64,000 bases of DNA from Vulgatibacter incomptus_A (lineage in GTDB: Bacteria > Myxococcota > Myxococcia > Myxococcales > Vulgatibacteraceae). The notes under the pieces were generated by a model. The model was not told where the DNA came from. It saw only the letters and a list, made by a program, of their open reading frames with translations, and did not search any database. Below are positions 15,888 through 24,087 of this stretch, piece by piece. The translations under genes and the position numbers were made by a program. Numbering within the stretch: the stretch's first letter is position 1; each line of letters starts with the position of its first letter. Where the stretch lies: contig JBEBXK010000003.1 in assembly GCA_040391605.1 (NCBI GenBank), positions 62,001-126,000 of the forward strand. The letters are read 5' to 3'.

Positions 15888-16589
15888 TCAGAACTCGAAG
15901 GCGATCCCGCCGGACCAGACGTTGTCGGAGAAGTCGAAGCCCTTGCCGCCGAAGTTGTCGACGCCCTGGTGGGTGTAGTCGACGAAGAGGTAGGTGTTGT
16001 TCACTCCGAACTCCCGATCGAATTCGTTGGAGAGGCGCGGATCGAAGACGTCGAGGAGCAGCATCAGGCCAGCGGAGTAGGTCCAGCCCCACTTGACGCC
16101 CTTCGCCTTCCCCCCTCCGTCGATGTCTCCCTTCGAATCGGTGATCCAGAAGATCCATCCGCCGATCCCCGCCTTGGCGTAGGGGACGAAGGGGAAGTTC
16201 CACTCGATGGCGGCGTAGTCCAGGCGGTACGCCACGAAGGCGTTGATCGGCACGATCCGCAGCGAGGCCGTGTCGATGGAGGGGGTCTCCGTGCCCTCGA
16301 TGAAGCCGTGGCCAAAGAACTCGGTGAAGCCGCTCTTGAGCCCGAAGCCGAGGCTGCCGAAGTCCTTGAAGACCAGGCGCTCGATGGAGATCTCCGAGAG
16401 CAGCCGGCTCTTGGTTCCAAAGACGTCGGCGAAGGGGGTGCCCACCAGGCCGGGCTCCTTGTCCACGTCGGGGAAGAAGCCGCCGAACTGAAGCTCGAGG
16501 ACCCAATTGCGATCGGACTCCGCCTGAGCGGGAAGGGACGCCGCGAGGAGCACGCCCCCGAGGAGGAGAGGTAGAAGCTTCATAGACAT
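15888..16589 (-). CDS. Outer membrane beta-barrel protein, MXAN_2562-like
   Basis: The 233-residue protein has a signal peptide (MKLLPLLLGGVLLAASLPAQA) and a series of alternating hydrophobic strands ending in aromatic Phe (SGGIAFEF), as in outer membrane barrels. The overall arrangement (ELQFGGFFPDVDKEPG near the start, then VPYAKAGIGGW and YLFVDYTHQGVD) resembles the myxobacterial MXAN_2562 family, known to me by that name only. It begins six bases after the stop of the MYXO-CTERM gene upstream, and this pairing of the two families supports the call. The function is unknown. Confidence 0.82.
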   Translation of the reverse strand: MSMKLLPLLLGGVLLAASLPAQAESDRNWVLELQFGGFFPDVDKEPGLVGTPFADVFGTKSRLLSEISIERLVFKDFGSLGFGLKSGFTEFFGHGFIEGTETPSIDTASLRIVPINAFVAYRLDYAAIEWNFPFVPYAKAGIGGWIFWITDSKGDIDGGGKAKGVKWGWTYSAGLMLLLDVFDPRLSNEFDREFGVNNTYLFVDYTHQGVDNFGGKGFDFSDNVWSGGIAFEF

Positions 16590-16595
16590 GCGGTG

Positions 16596-17756
16596 CTACC
16601 GCCCTGCGCGCCTGCGCGCCGCGACGCAAAAGGAGAGGATCATGGTGAAGGCGAGGACTCCGGCCAGCCCTGTGGAGGAGGCGCAGCCCGTCTCTTCGCC
16701 GCCTGCGTTCTTGTAGATTCCCCAGGGGCCGATGGTCGGGATGGGGGTGCCCGTCCTCACAGCGGAGAACTCGGACTCGTTTCCGTTGTCATCCACGGCC
16801 CGGACGGCGACGTCGTAGGTCACGCCATTGCGCAACCCCTCGAGCGTGAAGGTGCGGCGCTTGCCGTCGATCTTCTTGCCGCAACGATCCGGATGGAAGG
16901 TCTCCAGCCTCGCGTCGCCGCGGTCATCCTGGTCGGGCTCTTCCACCGCAGCCTCATCGCCGGCCTCGGCGCCATCACCTTCGCCCCCGATGCCGCCTGC
17001 CCCCCCGATGCCGCCTTCGCCCCCGATGCCGCCTTCGCCCCCGATGCCGCCTTCGCCCCCGATGCCACCCTCGCCCCCGATGCCACCCTCGCCCCCAATA
17101 CCACCCTCGCCCCCGGCACCACCCTCACCTTCGCCCCCAGCGCCACCTGTCGATCCACCCGTTCCCCCGCTGCCCTGCTGCAGCTCGGAGACCCGGAAGC
17201 AGGCCTGCCAGAAATCAGGGTCCGCTGCGCCCGCTGCCGGCCGGACGTCCAGATCCAGCGCCGAATCCCGGGGCCGGACCGCGTTGAGCTGCGGCCTCGC
17301 GGGCCCCGCGGTGTCGATCTCCAGCTTCGCCGAATCCTTCGGGGAGGTGTCGTCGTCGTTGGTCACCCTGGCGCAGACGTGAAACGTGCCGATCCGCCCA
17401 GTCCCCGGACACGACTCGCCGGTGGCGGCCTGAAAGAGCTCGGAGCCCTTCAGGGTGAAGCGGAAGCCTCCCTCCGTCCCCGTGATCCGCGTCGGCGCCT
17501 TGTTGATGGCGTTCTCCGATTTACAGTCGGAGTTCGGGGCCACCGTGACCCGGATGCGATCGCCCACGTCGTCGAGGCCGACGCCGTTCGTCGTCGCGAT
17601 GACGTCGAATTGGAAGTTGTTCCCGCAGGACTTCGATCCGAGGCTGCTCGGGCTCAGGGTGGCCGTGAGCTTGTCGATCTTCTCCTCGGCGGCGCCGGCG
17701 ACGCCCGCGGCGGTGAGGACGATGAGAATCGATAGGATGGCGCTTGTTTTCCGCAT
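16596..17756 (-). CDS. MYXO-CTERM surface-anchored protein, MXAN_2561-like
   Basis: The 386-residue protein has a signal peptide (about 1-22), an N-terminal beta-rich domain with paired cysteines (KSCGNNFQF, SDCKSEN), a Gly-rich linker of six GGEGGI repeats, and a fibronectin III-like domain (YDVAVRAVDDNGNESEFS). It ends in a MYXO-CTERM-like signal: GCASSTGLAGVLAFTM, a hydrophobic helix, then an Arg cluster (AARRRAGR). Such tails are thought to be cleaved and anchor the protein to the cell surface. It is tightly linked to the beta-barrel gene, probably a functional pair. The start is ATG 17756 with only a weak ribosome-binding site. Confidence 0.83.
   Translation of the reverse strand: MRKTSAILSILIVLTAAGVAGAAEEKIDKLTATLSPSSLGSKSCGNNFQFDVIATTNGVGLDDVGDRIRVTVAPNSDCKSENAINKAPTRITGTEGGFRFTLKGSELFQAATGESCPGTGRIGTFHVCARVTNDDDTSPKDSAKLEIDTAGPARPQLNAVRPRDSALDLDVRPAAGAADPDFWQACFRVSELQQGSGGTGGSTGGAGGEGEGGAGGEGGIGGEGGIGGEGGIGGEGGIGGEGGIGGEGGIGGAGGIGGEGDGAEAGDEAAVEEPDQDDRGDARLETFHPDRCGKKIDGKRRTFTLEGLRNGVTYDVAVRAVDDNGNESEFSAVRTGTPIPTIGPWGIYKNAGGEETGCASSTGLAGVLAFTMILSFCVAARRRAGR
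16978..17136. repeat. 18-bp tandem repeat encoding (GGEGGI)n
   Basis: Within the MYXO-CTERM gene, an 18-base unit reading TTCGCCCCCGATGCCGCC on the plus strand is repeated about six times, with degenerate units on each side. It encodes a flexible Gly-rich linker. Because the unit is a multiple of three, gain or loss keeps the reading frame. Confidence 0.85.
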
Positions 17757-17991
17757 AGGGTCCGGACGCTAGCAACTTTCGCGCCGCCGTTCCAGCCAAC
17801 TCCCTTTCCCAAGGAATTCGCGGGGAAAGAGCCAGCGCCGCGCCGGCCACGTGACAACTTCGCCCCGGAATTCCTCCGAGCGTTGCCAATCTGTCAAAGC
17901 AACTCTGCTGGCGGAGGCGCTCGAACTCGAAGGAGGCGATCGCCGGCGCCTGGCGGGGGAGGCGGATCGAATCTATGACGGGCCTTCGATC

Positions 17992-19011
17992 TCAGAGCAG
18001 CTCGAGGTCGCGGAGGAGCTCGGCGATCCGGACCATCGGCACCACCGTCCCCCATCGCAGACCGTCGGCCACGCTGAGCAGCGAGAGGCCGGCCTTCGTC
18101 TCCCGGATCCTGCCGATCAACACCGACTCATCGCCGACCGAGAGGATCGGCATCGGATAGACCCCCTCCGCCGCGTCGTCGAGGATCTTGATCCCCTCGC
18201 CGCCGGCCAGGGCCTCACGGGCCGCTGGCGCATCCAGGGGCCGCTCCGTCGCCAGGTGGACGATCTGCGTCGAGCCGTAGAAGACCGGCACCTGCACACA
18301 GGTGATCGTGAGCGCCTGCATCGGGCGCCCCATCAACGCCTCGAGCTCGGCCTCGATCCGCTTCTCCCCGGCAGCCACGCCATCCGCTTCGAAGGCGCCG
18401 GCCTGCGGGATCAGGTTGAAGGCGATCCGATGAGGAAAGACCCCGCGCTCGGGATCCCTGCCGTTGAGGAGGGAGACCGTCTGCATGGACAGCTCCTCCA
18501 TCCCCGGGATCCCGGCGCCGGAGGTCGCCTCCAGGCAGACCACCTCGGCCCGCGTGACGCCGACCTTGGTGTCCAGGGGGAGGAGCGCGGCAGCGAGCTG
18601 CGCCGCCGCCGGCGATGGGAGGGAGAAGTGCCGCCCCTTGGCCTCCTCCAGATCCTCGTCGTTGATCCCCGGGAAGATCAGCGTGCCGTCGCCCGGGCGG
18701 TGCAGACGCCCCGCGTCGATCACCACCGCGCCGGTCTCCCGCGCGGCCTCCACCACGTCGAAGCCCGGCTCCGCCCCGGCCTCCTCTGGCGCGATGAAGA
18801 TCAGATCGCAGCCCCGCAGCGAGGCCTTCTCGAGGGACGCGATCGTCAGCTCCTCCTCTCCGATCTCGATCACCTCTCCGGCCGCCTCCCCCGCGTCGAA
18901 GAGCCGCAGCTCCCCCACGGGGAACGAGCGCTCTGCGAGGGCGGTCCCGATCTCCCGGCCCGCGGCCGTACCCGCACCCACGATCCCGACCACGAGTGAT
19001 CGCGACGCCAT
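17992..19011 (-). CDS. USG-1-like aspartate-semialdehyde dehydrogenase homologue lacking catalytic residues
   Basis: The 339-residue protein is an ASADH-family fold: Rossmann start LVVGIVGAGTAAGREI, a dimerisation domain with EATSGAGIPGMEELS and FNLIPQAGAF, and ITCVQVPVFYGS. Where the true enzyme has the cysteine nucleophile (NPNCST), this sequence has SLPSPAAAQL. Where it has the catalytic His (RVPVxxGHS), it has QVPVFYGST. It therefore resembles the USG-1 subfamily, which is thought to be inactive as a dehydrogenase. The ATG at 19011 is supported by GGAGG six bases upstream. The function is not known. Confidence 0.8.
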   Translation of the reverse strand: MASRSLVVGIVGAGTAAGREIGTALAERSFPVGELRLFDAGEAAGEVIEIGEEELTIASLEKASLRGCDLIFIAPEEAGAEPGFDVVEAARETGAVVIDAGRLHRPGDGTLIFPGINDEDLEEAKGRHFSLPSPAAAQLAAALLPLDTKVGVTRAEVVCLEATSGAGIPGMEELSMQTVSLLNGRDPERGVFPHRIAFNLIPQAGAFEADGVAAGEKRIEAELEALMGRPMQALTITCVQVPVFYGSTQIVHLATERPLDAPAAREALAGGEGIKILDDAAEGVYPMPILSVGDESVLIGRIRETKAGLSLLSVADGLRWGTVVPMVRIAELLRDLELL

Positions 19012-19239
19012 GACTTCCTCCGATGCCTTCGAATGGAAGCGGCGACCATGCATCCCGCGGCAGCCGCAAAGGCGCGCAACCTAACAACCCCCGCCCCCCG
19101 CTGTCGAGCGCGCCGAATGCGGTGGAGCTCCCTCGATCCGATCGGGTCGGGCGTACAGGGGCGCCGCCAGGCCATTCGCGTCTCCGTGGGTGCTCATACG
19201 GAGACGCGAAGTCGCTGCGACGAATGTTTTCAGGGAGAG

Positions 19240-19443
19240 CTACAGCCGGGCGTCGGAGTGGCGCCGCATCTCGTCCTTCGCGTAGAGCTTCAGGCGCTTG
19301 AGCTTCTTGACCTCTACCTCCTCGTCCGACGTGAGGTAGAGCCGGTTCTCGAAGTGGCGGAGACGCTCCTCGTAAGAAGCGTGACGCTGCTGAAGAGCTT
19401 CGAGCCTGGCACTCATGTCGATGACGCGTTCCTGCCGCTGCAT
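19240..19443 (-). CDS. YdcH/DUF465-family small coiled-coil protein
   Basis: A 67-residue helical protein. The family signature is seen in RLYLTSDEEVEVKKLKRLKL followed by YAKDEM, matching the DUF465 pattern of charged helices ending LKKeKLxlKDE. An N-terminal helix (ARLEALQQRHASYEERLRHF) completes the hairpin. Ribosome-binding site GGAGATGTC precedes ATG 19443; the longer open frame upstream is not supported. It lies after tsaB on the same strand with a gap of 152 bases. The cellular role of the family is not known to me. Confidence 0.83.
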   Translation of the reverse strand: MQRQERVIDMSARLEALQQRHASYEERLRHFENRLYLTSDEEVEVKKLKRLKLYAKDEMRRHSDARL

Positions 19444-19595
19444 GACATCTCCTTTCGGTCGCGCCGACAGAGAGAGATGCGCTGACGAGCAGGCGGATCT
19501 GCCGGCTGCGGACGAACGGAGGAGCCTGCTCGACGGGAATCCTCCTACCGATCCAGGGCGACTGTCAAACATCCGATCACCAACATTTCGAGCGA

Positions 19596-20348
19596 TCAAA
19601 CCGCCTGCTTGGGCAGCTTGAACTCGACGTCATCGGGCCTGACGTAGAGAGGCTCCAGGGCGAAGATCGCCTCCTTGGAGTAGGCCCCCATCCCCCTCTG
19701 CGCGAGGAAGGCGATCTCGGCGGCGGGAGGGCTCTCGCAGAGCCCCGCAGCCGACGCCACGCGGCGCCCTTCGGTGGCCTGGTCGAAGACGCTCCGATAC
19801 GCCAGGTAGCCCTCCCCCAGCAGGAGCAGGGGCCCCGGGACGCCGGCGATCCGCGCCGCCACGGCCTCGGGCGGGGCCACCACATCCGGCGAGCCCCCGT
19901 CGAAGAGAGGCGCCACGCCCCGAGCGTCGGGACGATAGAAGCCGGCATAGACCTCCTGCTTGCGAGCGTCCAGCAGCGGTATGATGGCGCCGGCCTCCGG
20001 CAGGAGGCGCGACGCCTGCAGCGCCATGGCCTCGAGGGTCGACGCGCCGCCGAGGGGCAGCCGCGCCCCATAGGCGAGGCCCTTCGCCGTGGCCAGGGCG
20101 ATCCGCAGCCCTGTAAAGCTCCCGGGCCCCAGGCCAACGGCGATGCCGTCGAGGGCGCCCAGCCGCAGACCCGCGTCGGCGAGGAGCTCGTCGATCCAGA
20201 CGGGCAACAAGGTGGAGTGGTTGGGACCGCTGGGCCCGCGGTGGCGAGAGGCCAGGGTCGTCTGGCCGCCGTCGTCGCCGAGGCGGACGACGGCGAGGGA
20301 GATCGAGAGGGTCGAGGTGTCGATCCCCAACAGCGTCTTTGCGCCCAT
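19596..20348 (-). CDS. tsaB: tRNA threonylcarbamoyladenosine biosynthesis protein TsaB
   Basis: TsaB is the scaffold partner of TsaD and TsaE in t6A37 modification of tRNAs that read ANN codons. The ASKHA fold shows LLGIDTSTLSISLAVV at the start, and the family motif GPGSFTGLRIALATAKGLA in the middle, followed by LDARKQEVYAGFY. Length (250) is slightly longer than the enterobacterial form. It starts three bases after the rseP stop (20352), so the two are probably translationally coupled at the end of the uppS operon. Confidence 0.94.
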   Translation of the reverse strand: MGAKTLLGIDTSTLSISLAVVRLGDDGGQTTLASRHRGPSGPNHSTLLPVWIDELLADAGLRLGALDGIAVGLGPGSFTGLRIALATAKGLAYGARLPLGGASTLEAMALQASRLLPEAGAIIPLLDARKQEVYAGFYRPDARGVAPLFDGGSPDVVAPPEAVAARIAGVPGPLLLLGEGYLAYRSVFDQATEGRRVASAAGLCESPPAAEIAFLAQRGMGAYSKEAIFALEPLYVRPDDVEFKLPKQAV

Positions 20349-20351
20349 GCG

Positions 20352-21983
20352 TCAGCCCGCGAGGAAGTAGCGGACGACGTCGTTCTTGATCGCGAAGACC
20401 ATCAGGGTGAGGAGCATGGCCAATCCGACGGCGTTGGTGATCTCCCTCGCCCGCATGGAGAGGGGCTTGCGGCGCACCACCTCCACCCCGGCCTGAATGA
20501 TGTGACCGCCGTCGAGGACCGGCACCGGGAAGAGGTTCACCAGACCCAGGTTGATCGAGACCATCGCCATGGTGTGGAGGAAGATCTCCCAGCCCTGATC
20601 CGCGGCCTTCGTGGCGATGTCGTAGATCTGCAGCGGCCCGCCGACGTTCTTGAAGGCGATCTTGCCGGTGACGATCATCCCCATGCCGCGCGCGATCTTT
20701 CGCGCCACCTCCCAGGTGGAGGAGACGGACATCTGCGCCGCGAGCAGCGGACGGAAGGGGACGTCGACCACGGGAGGTGCCAGGGCGGGGAGCCCGCCAT
20801 AGGCGCCGAAGGCGTAGACGGTGATCGGGCGATCCCGCAGCTCGTCGGTCTCGGTCCTGGCCACCTGGGCGAGGGTCACGGACTGCGCCTGCCCCTCCCG
20901 GAAGAAGTCGATGGTGAAGGGCTGATCGGCCTTCTCCCGCTGGACCGTCTCGACCCCCTGCCAGGAGGAGAGGGCCTTGCCATCAATAGAGAGGAGCTTG
21001 TCGCCGCGGACGAGCCCCGCCTCCGCCGCAGGCGTCCCCGGGGCCACTCGGGCGATATAGAGCTCGGCGGACTCCACGCCCAGGGGCGCGTCGCCAGGCT
21101 GCAGCTGGAACTTCAGGCTCTGGGCAGGCGGCGCCGCCTCAGCTTCGACCGCCGGCCCCTGCCGCGAGGCCAGCACCTCGAAGGGCGCCCCCGCCGCGGC
21201 CCTGGACTTCAGCGCCGCGAGGGCCTCCTCCACGGATCCCACCGCCTGGCCGTCGACCGACTCGATGCGATCGAAGGAGCGCAGCCCCGCGTCGTAGGCG
21301 ATCCCACCAGGGGCGACCCCCACCACGGGCGCCGCCGGGTTGGGGATGATCCCGATCTTGCCGACGTAGGTGGACTCGATCGGATCCGACTCGAGGTACG
21401 ACTCCGGTGTCACGGTGAAGGTGGTCTGCGCACCGGCGCGATCGACCACCACCTGCAGCGGCTTGCCCGCGCTGGGATCGACGTAGCGCCGCAGATCCTG
21501 GAAGGCGTAGATCTTCTCGCCGTCCACCGAGACGATGCGATCGCCTGGGAGCAGCCCCGCCGTGGCGGCGGGCATCCCCGGGATCACCTGGCCCACGTGG
21601 GGGGCTACGGCCTCGGTCTGGGAGGCAAAGACCGCGAAATAGGCCATCAGCGGGAAGATCAGGTTGAACGCAGGCCCCGCGAAGGCGATGGCCATGCGCT
21701 TCCACGGCGTCTGCTCGAGATAGCCACGGCCCTTGTCCGCCTCGTCCAGGGGGGTGGTGGGGTCGTCCCCCGCCATCTTCACGTATCCGCCCAGGGGGAG
21801 GATCGAGAGGCGGTATTCGGTCTCACCCCAGGTAAACCCGAAGATCCGCGGACCGAAGCCCAGCGAGAAGCGCAGGACCTTCACCTTGAAGGCCTTGGCC
21901 ACCAGGAAGTGTCCCAGCTCGTGGAAGAAGATCAGCCCGCCCAGGAGGACGGCGACGGAGAGGATGTGGAGCGGCAGGCTCAT
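20352..21983 (-). CDS. rseP: RseP-like site-2 intramembrane metalloprotease with three PDZ domains
   Basis: RseP cleaves transmembrane substrates such as anti-sigma factors and remnant signal peptides. The zinc motif HELGH lies in the first membrane segment (IFFHELGHFLVAKAF); the second catalytic motif is NLFPVPVLDGGH near residue 475. Three PDZ-like units are visible in the periplasmic region, each with its carboxylate-loop and 'GDxLxSIDG' type signature: GDRIVSVDG, FDRIESVDG and GDKLLSIDG. The usual enterobacterial form has two PDZ domains and about 450 residues; this one has 543. ATG 21983 follows GGAGACATC. It sits in the uppS-cdsA-dxr-rseP order common in bacteria. Confidence 0.94.
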   Translation of the reverse strand: MSLPLHILSVAVLLGGLIFFHELGHFLVAKAFKVKVLRFSLGFGPRIFGFTWGETEYRLSILPLGGYVKMAGDDPTTPLDEADKGRGYLEQTPWKRMAIAFAGPAFNLIFPLMAYFAVFASQTEAVAPHVGQVIPGMPAATAGLLPGDRIVSVDGEKIYAFQDLRRYVDPSAGKPLQVVVDRAGAQTTFTVTPESYLESDPIESTYVGKIGIIPNPAAPVVGVAPGGIAYDAGLRSFDRIESVDGQAVGSVEEALAALKSRAAAGAPFEVLASRQGPAVEAEAAPPAQSLKFQLQPGDAPLGVESAELYIARVAPGTPAAEAGLVRGDKLLSIDGKALSSWQGVETVQREKADQPFTIDFFREGQAQSVTLAQVARTETDELRDRPITVYAFGAYGGLPALAPPVVDVPFRPLLAAQMSVSSTWEVARKIARGMGMIVTGKIAFKNVGGPLQIYDIATKAADQGWEIFLHTMAMVSINLGLVNLFPVPVLDGGHIIQAGVEVVRRKPLSMRAREITNAVGLAMLLTLMVFAIKNDVVRYFLAG

Positions 21984-21996
21984 GATGTCTCCAACC

Positions 21997-23205
21997 TTAA
22001 CCCTTCGAAAACCTTCCGGCCAGGTAACTGCTCGCCAAGCGCCTGCCTTCGTCCGAGGCGTCGATGGCATCTTCCACCGAGCCGACCGCCCGTGCCTCGT
22101 GTCGGTCCAGGGCGTGGGCGATGGAGGCGGCGATCCCGTGGAAGGGGATCTTTCCCTGCAAGAACGCCTCCACCGCTGCCTCGTCCGCGCCGCTCAGGGC
22201 CGCCGGGGCGGTGCCTCCGATCCGCAGCGAGTCGTAGGCCAGCTCGTAGGCCGGGAAGCGCTCGGGATCCGGCGCCTCGAAGGCCAGGGATCCCAGGGCC
22301 GGCAGATCCAGGGGCGGCAGTTCGAGGGGCAGTCTGGGGCCGGGCCAGCTCAGGGCGAAGGCGATGGGCCCGCGCATATCGGGGGTGCCGAGCTGGGCCA
22401 CCACGCTTCCATCCACGTACTCCACCATCGAGTGGACCACCGACTCCGGATGGACCACGATCGCGATCTGCTCGGGAGGCAGGTCGAAGAGCCAGCGGGC
22501 CTCGATCACCTCCAGGCCCTTGTTCATCAGGGTCGCCGAGTCGATGGTGATCTTCTCGCCCATGGTCCAATTGGGATGCTTGAGCGCCTGCTCCGGTGTG
22601 CACGCCTCGATGCGCGCGGCGTCCCAGGTCCGGCAGGGGCCACCGCTGGCGGTGAGCACCAGCCGGCGCACGTCCTGGAGGTGGTGTCCCGCCAGGCTTT
22701 GGAAGATCGCCGAGTGCTCGCTGTCCACCGGCAGGATCGGCGCCCCCGTCCGCTTCGCCTGGGCCATCAGATACTCGCCGGCCAGGACCATCGACTCCTT
22801 GTTGGCGAGGCCCACCACCTTGCCCGCGTCCACCGCCGCCGCCGTCGGGAGCATCCCCGCGCTGCCCGAGATGGCGGCGAGGACGTAGTCCACCTGGGAG
22901 GACGCCGCGATCGCGGAGGCGCCAGCAGCGCCCACCAGGATCTCCGGCAGCCTGGACGGAGGCTCCTCGGCGAGGATCGCCGCGAGGCTCCGGGCGCTCC
23001 CCTCGTCCGCCACCGAGACCACCGCCGGCGTGAAGGCGCGGATCTGGCCGGCGAGGCTGCGGACCTGGGTGCCGGCGACGAGGCCCACCACCTCGAAGCG
23101 ATCGGGGAAGCGGGCGATCACGTCGAGGGCGCTCGTCCCCACCGAACCGGTGGATCCGAGGATCGCGACCTTGCGCCTGGGGCTCGTCCGCGGGGCTGCG
23201 CTCAT
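21997..23205 (-). CDS. dxr: 1-deoxy-D-xylulose 5-phosphate reductoisomerase
   Basis: DXR makes MEP from DXP with NADPH, the first committed step of the MEP pathway. The 402-residue protein has the NADPH Rossmann motif VAILGSTGSVGTSALDVI, the central block GLANKESMVLAGEYLM, the metal-binding PVDSEHSAIFQSL, and the flexible loop HPNWTMGEKITIDSATLMNKGLE (shown in parts: HPNWTMGEKIT, SATLMNKGLE). GGAGGGAG precedes ATG 23205. It ends 13 bases before rseP starts, in the envelope operon, and together with ispG it shows that the cell uses the MEP route. Confidence 0.97.
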   Translation of the reverse strand: MSAAPRTSPRRKVAILGSTGSVGTSALDVIARFPDRFEVVGLVAGTQVRSLAGQIRAFTPAVVSVADEGSARSLAAILAEEPPSRLPEILVGAAGASAIAASSQVDYVLAAISGSAGMLPTAAAVDAGKVVGLANKESMVLAGEYLMAQAKRTGAPILPVDSEHSAIFQSLAGHHLQDVRRLVLTASGGPCRTWDAARIEACTPEQALKHPNWTMGEKITIDSATLMNKGLEVIEARWLFDLPPEQIAIVVHPESVVHSMVEYVDGSVVAQLGTPDMRGPIAFALSWPGPRLPLELPPLDLPALGSLAFEAPDPERFPAYELAYDSLRIGGTAPAALSGADEAAVEAFLQGKIPFHGIAASIAHALDRHEARAVGSVEDAIDASDEGRRLASSYLAGRFSKG

Positions 23206-23245
23206 CTCGATCTCCCTCCGATCGAACCGCTCTCTCGGCCCATCC

Positions 23246-24085
23246 TCAGACGGCCACGCGAATGAAGTGCTGGTAGGCGAAGACCCAGGGCGCCACGAAG
23301 AGGAGCGCGTCCACCCGATCGTAGATCCCGCCGTGGCCCGGCATGATCCTCCCTGAGTCCTTGACCCCGAAGGCCCGCTTCATCATCGACTCCGAGAGAT
23401 CGCCGAGCGGCCCCAGGATGGCGCCGACCACGCCGACGATGGCGCAATCCCCGGCCCCCAGGCCGGGATCGTAGATCCAGCGGATGAGGAAACAGATGAG
23501 GACCGACGTCGCCATCCCGCCAAAGAATCCCTCCCACGTCTTGTTGGGAGAGATCCTCGGGTAGAGCTTGTGGCGACCGAGCAGGCGCCCGGCGAAGTAG
23601 GCGCCGGTGTCGTTGCCCCAGGTAACGCCCAGGGCCACCAGGGTCCAGGTAAAGCCCATGGTCCCCGGCAGCGAGCGCAGCGCCACGACCGCGCCGAGGC
23701 CCACGCCGACGTAGGGCGTCGCCAGCGCAGCGAAGGCCGCGGAGGTGGCGGCCTGGCGCAGATCGCCCTTGGGAGGGAGCAGGGTGTAGAGGGTGAGGGA
23801 GGCGAGGGGGGCCAGCGCCATCACCCCGACCACGCCTGGCCAGCGGCTCTCCAGGGAGGCGCCCAACCACGCCAGGGAGGCGGTGGAGAGGAGGCCGATG
23901 ATCGCAGCGGGATGCCGCAGCGATAGCCCCGCCATCTTGTAGAGCTCGGAGGCGACGATGGCGCTGGCCGCGGCCGCCAGGAGGATGGTGGCGATCCCGC
24001 CGAGCCAGAGGAGGCCGAGCGCGATCGGCAGCATCAGCACCGCCGAGGCGATCCGGATCACCAGGTTGCGATTCTTCTCGTTCAT
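23246..24085 (-). CDS. cdsA: Phosphatidate cytidylyltransferase
   Basis: CdsA makes CDP-diacylglycerol, the precursor of most phospholipids. The 279-residue integral membrane protein has about eight hydrophobic segments and the family signature near the C-terminus: GDLSESMMKRAFGVKDSG, then PGHGGIYDRVDALLF. TWGNDTGAYFAGRLLG and ISPNKTWEGFFGG are the other conserved blocks. It starts two bases after the uppS stop with no clear ribosome-binding site, pointing to translational coupling, and precedes dxr by 40 bases. Confidence 0.96.
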   Translation of the reverse strand: MNEKNRNLVIRIASAVLMLPIALGLLWLGGIATILLAAAASAIVASELYKMAGLSLRHPAAIIGLLSTASLAWLGASLESRWPGVVGVMALAPLASLTLYTLLPPKGDLRQAATSAAFAALATPYVGVGLGAVVALRSLPGTMGFTWTLVALGVTWGNDTGAYFAGRLLGRHKLYPRISPNKTWEGFFGGMATSVLICFLIRWIYDPGLGAGDCAIVGVVGAILGPLGDLSESMMKRAFGVKDSGRIMPGHGGIYDRVDALLFVAPWVFAYQHFIRVAV

Positions 24086-24087
24086 CT

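Noticed and set aside
14931..16574. Long plus-strand frame across nadA and the barrel gene
   Set aside because: It crosses two recognised minus-strand genes and shows no signature, so it is an artefact of high GC.
16978..17136. CRISPR-like tandem repeats
   Set aside because: The repeats have no spacers and are in-frame codons of a Gly-rich linker in a coding gene.
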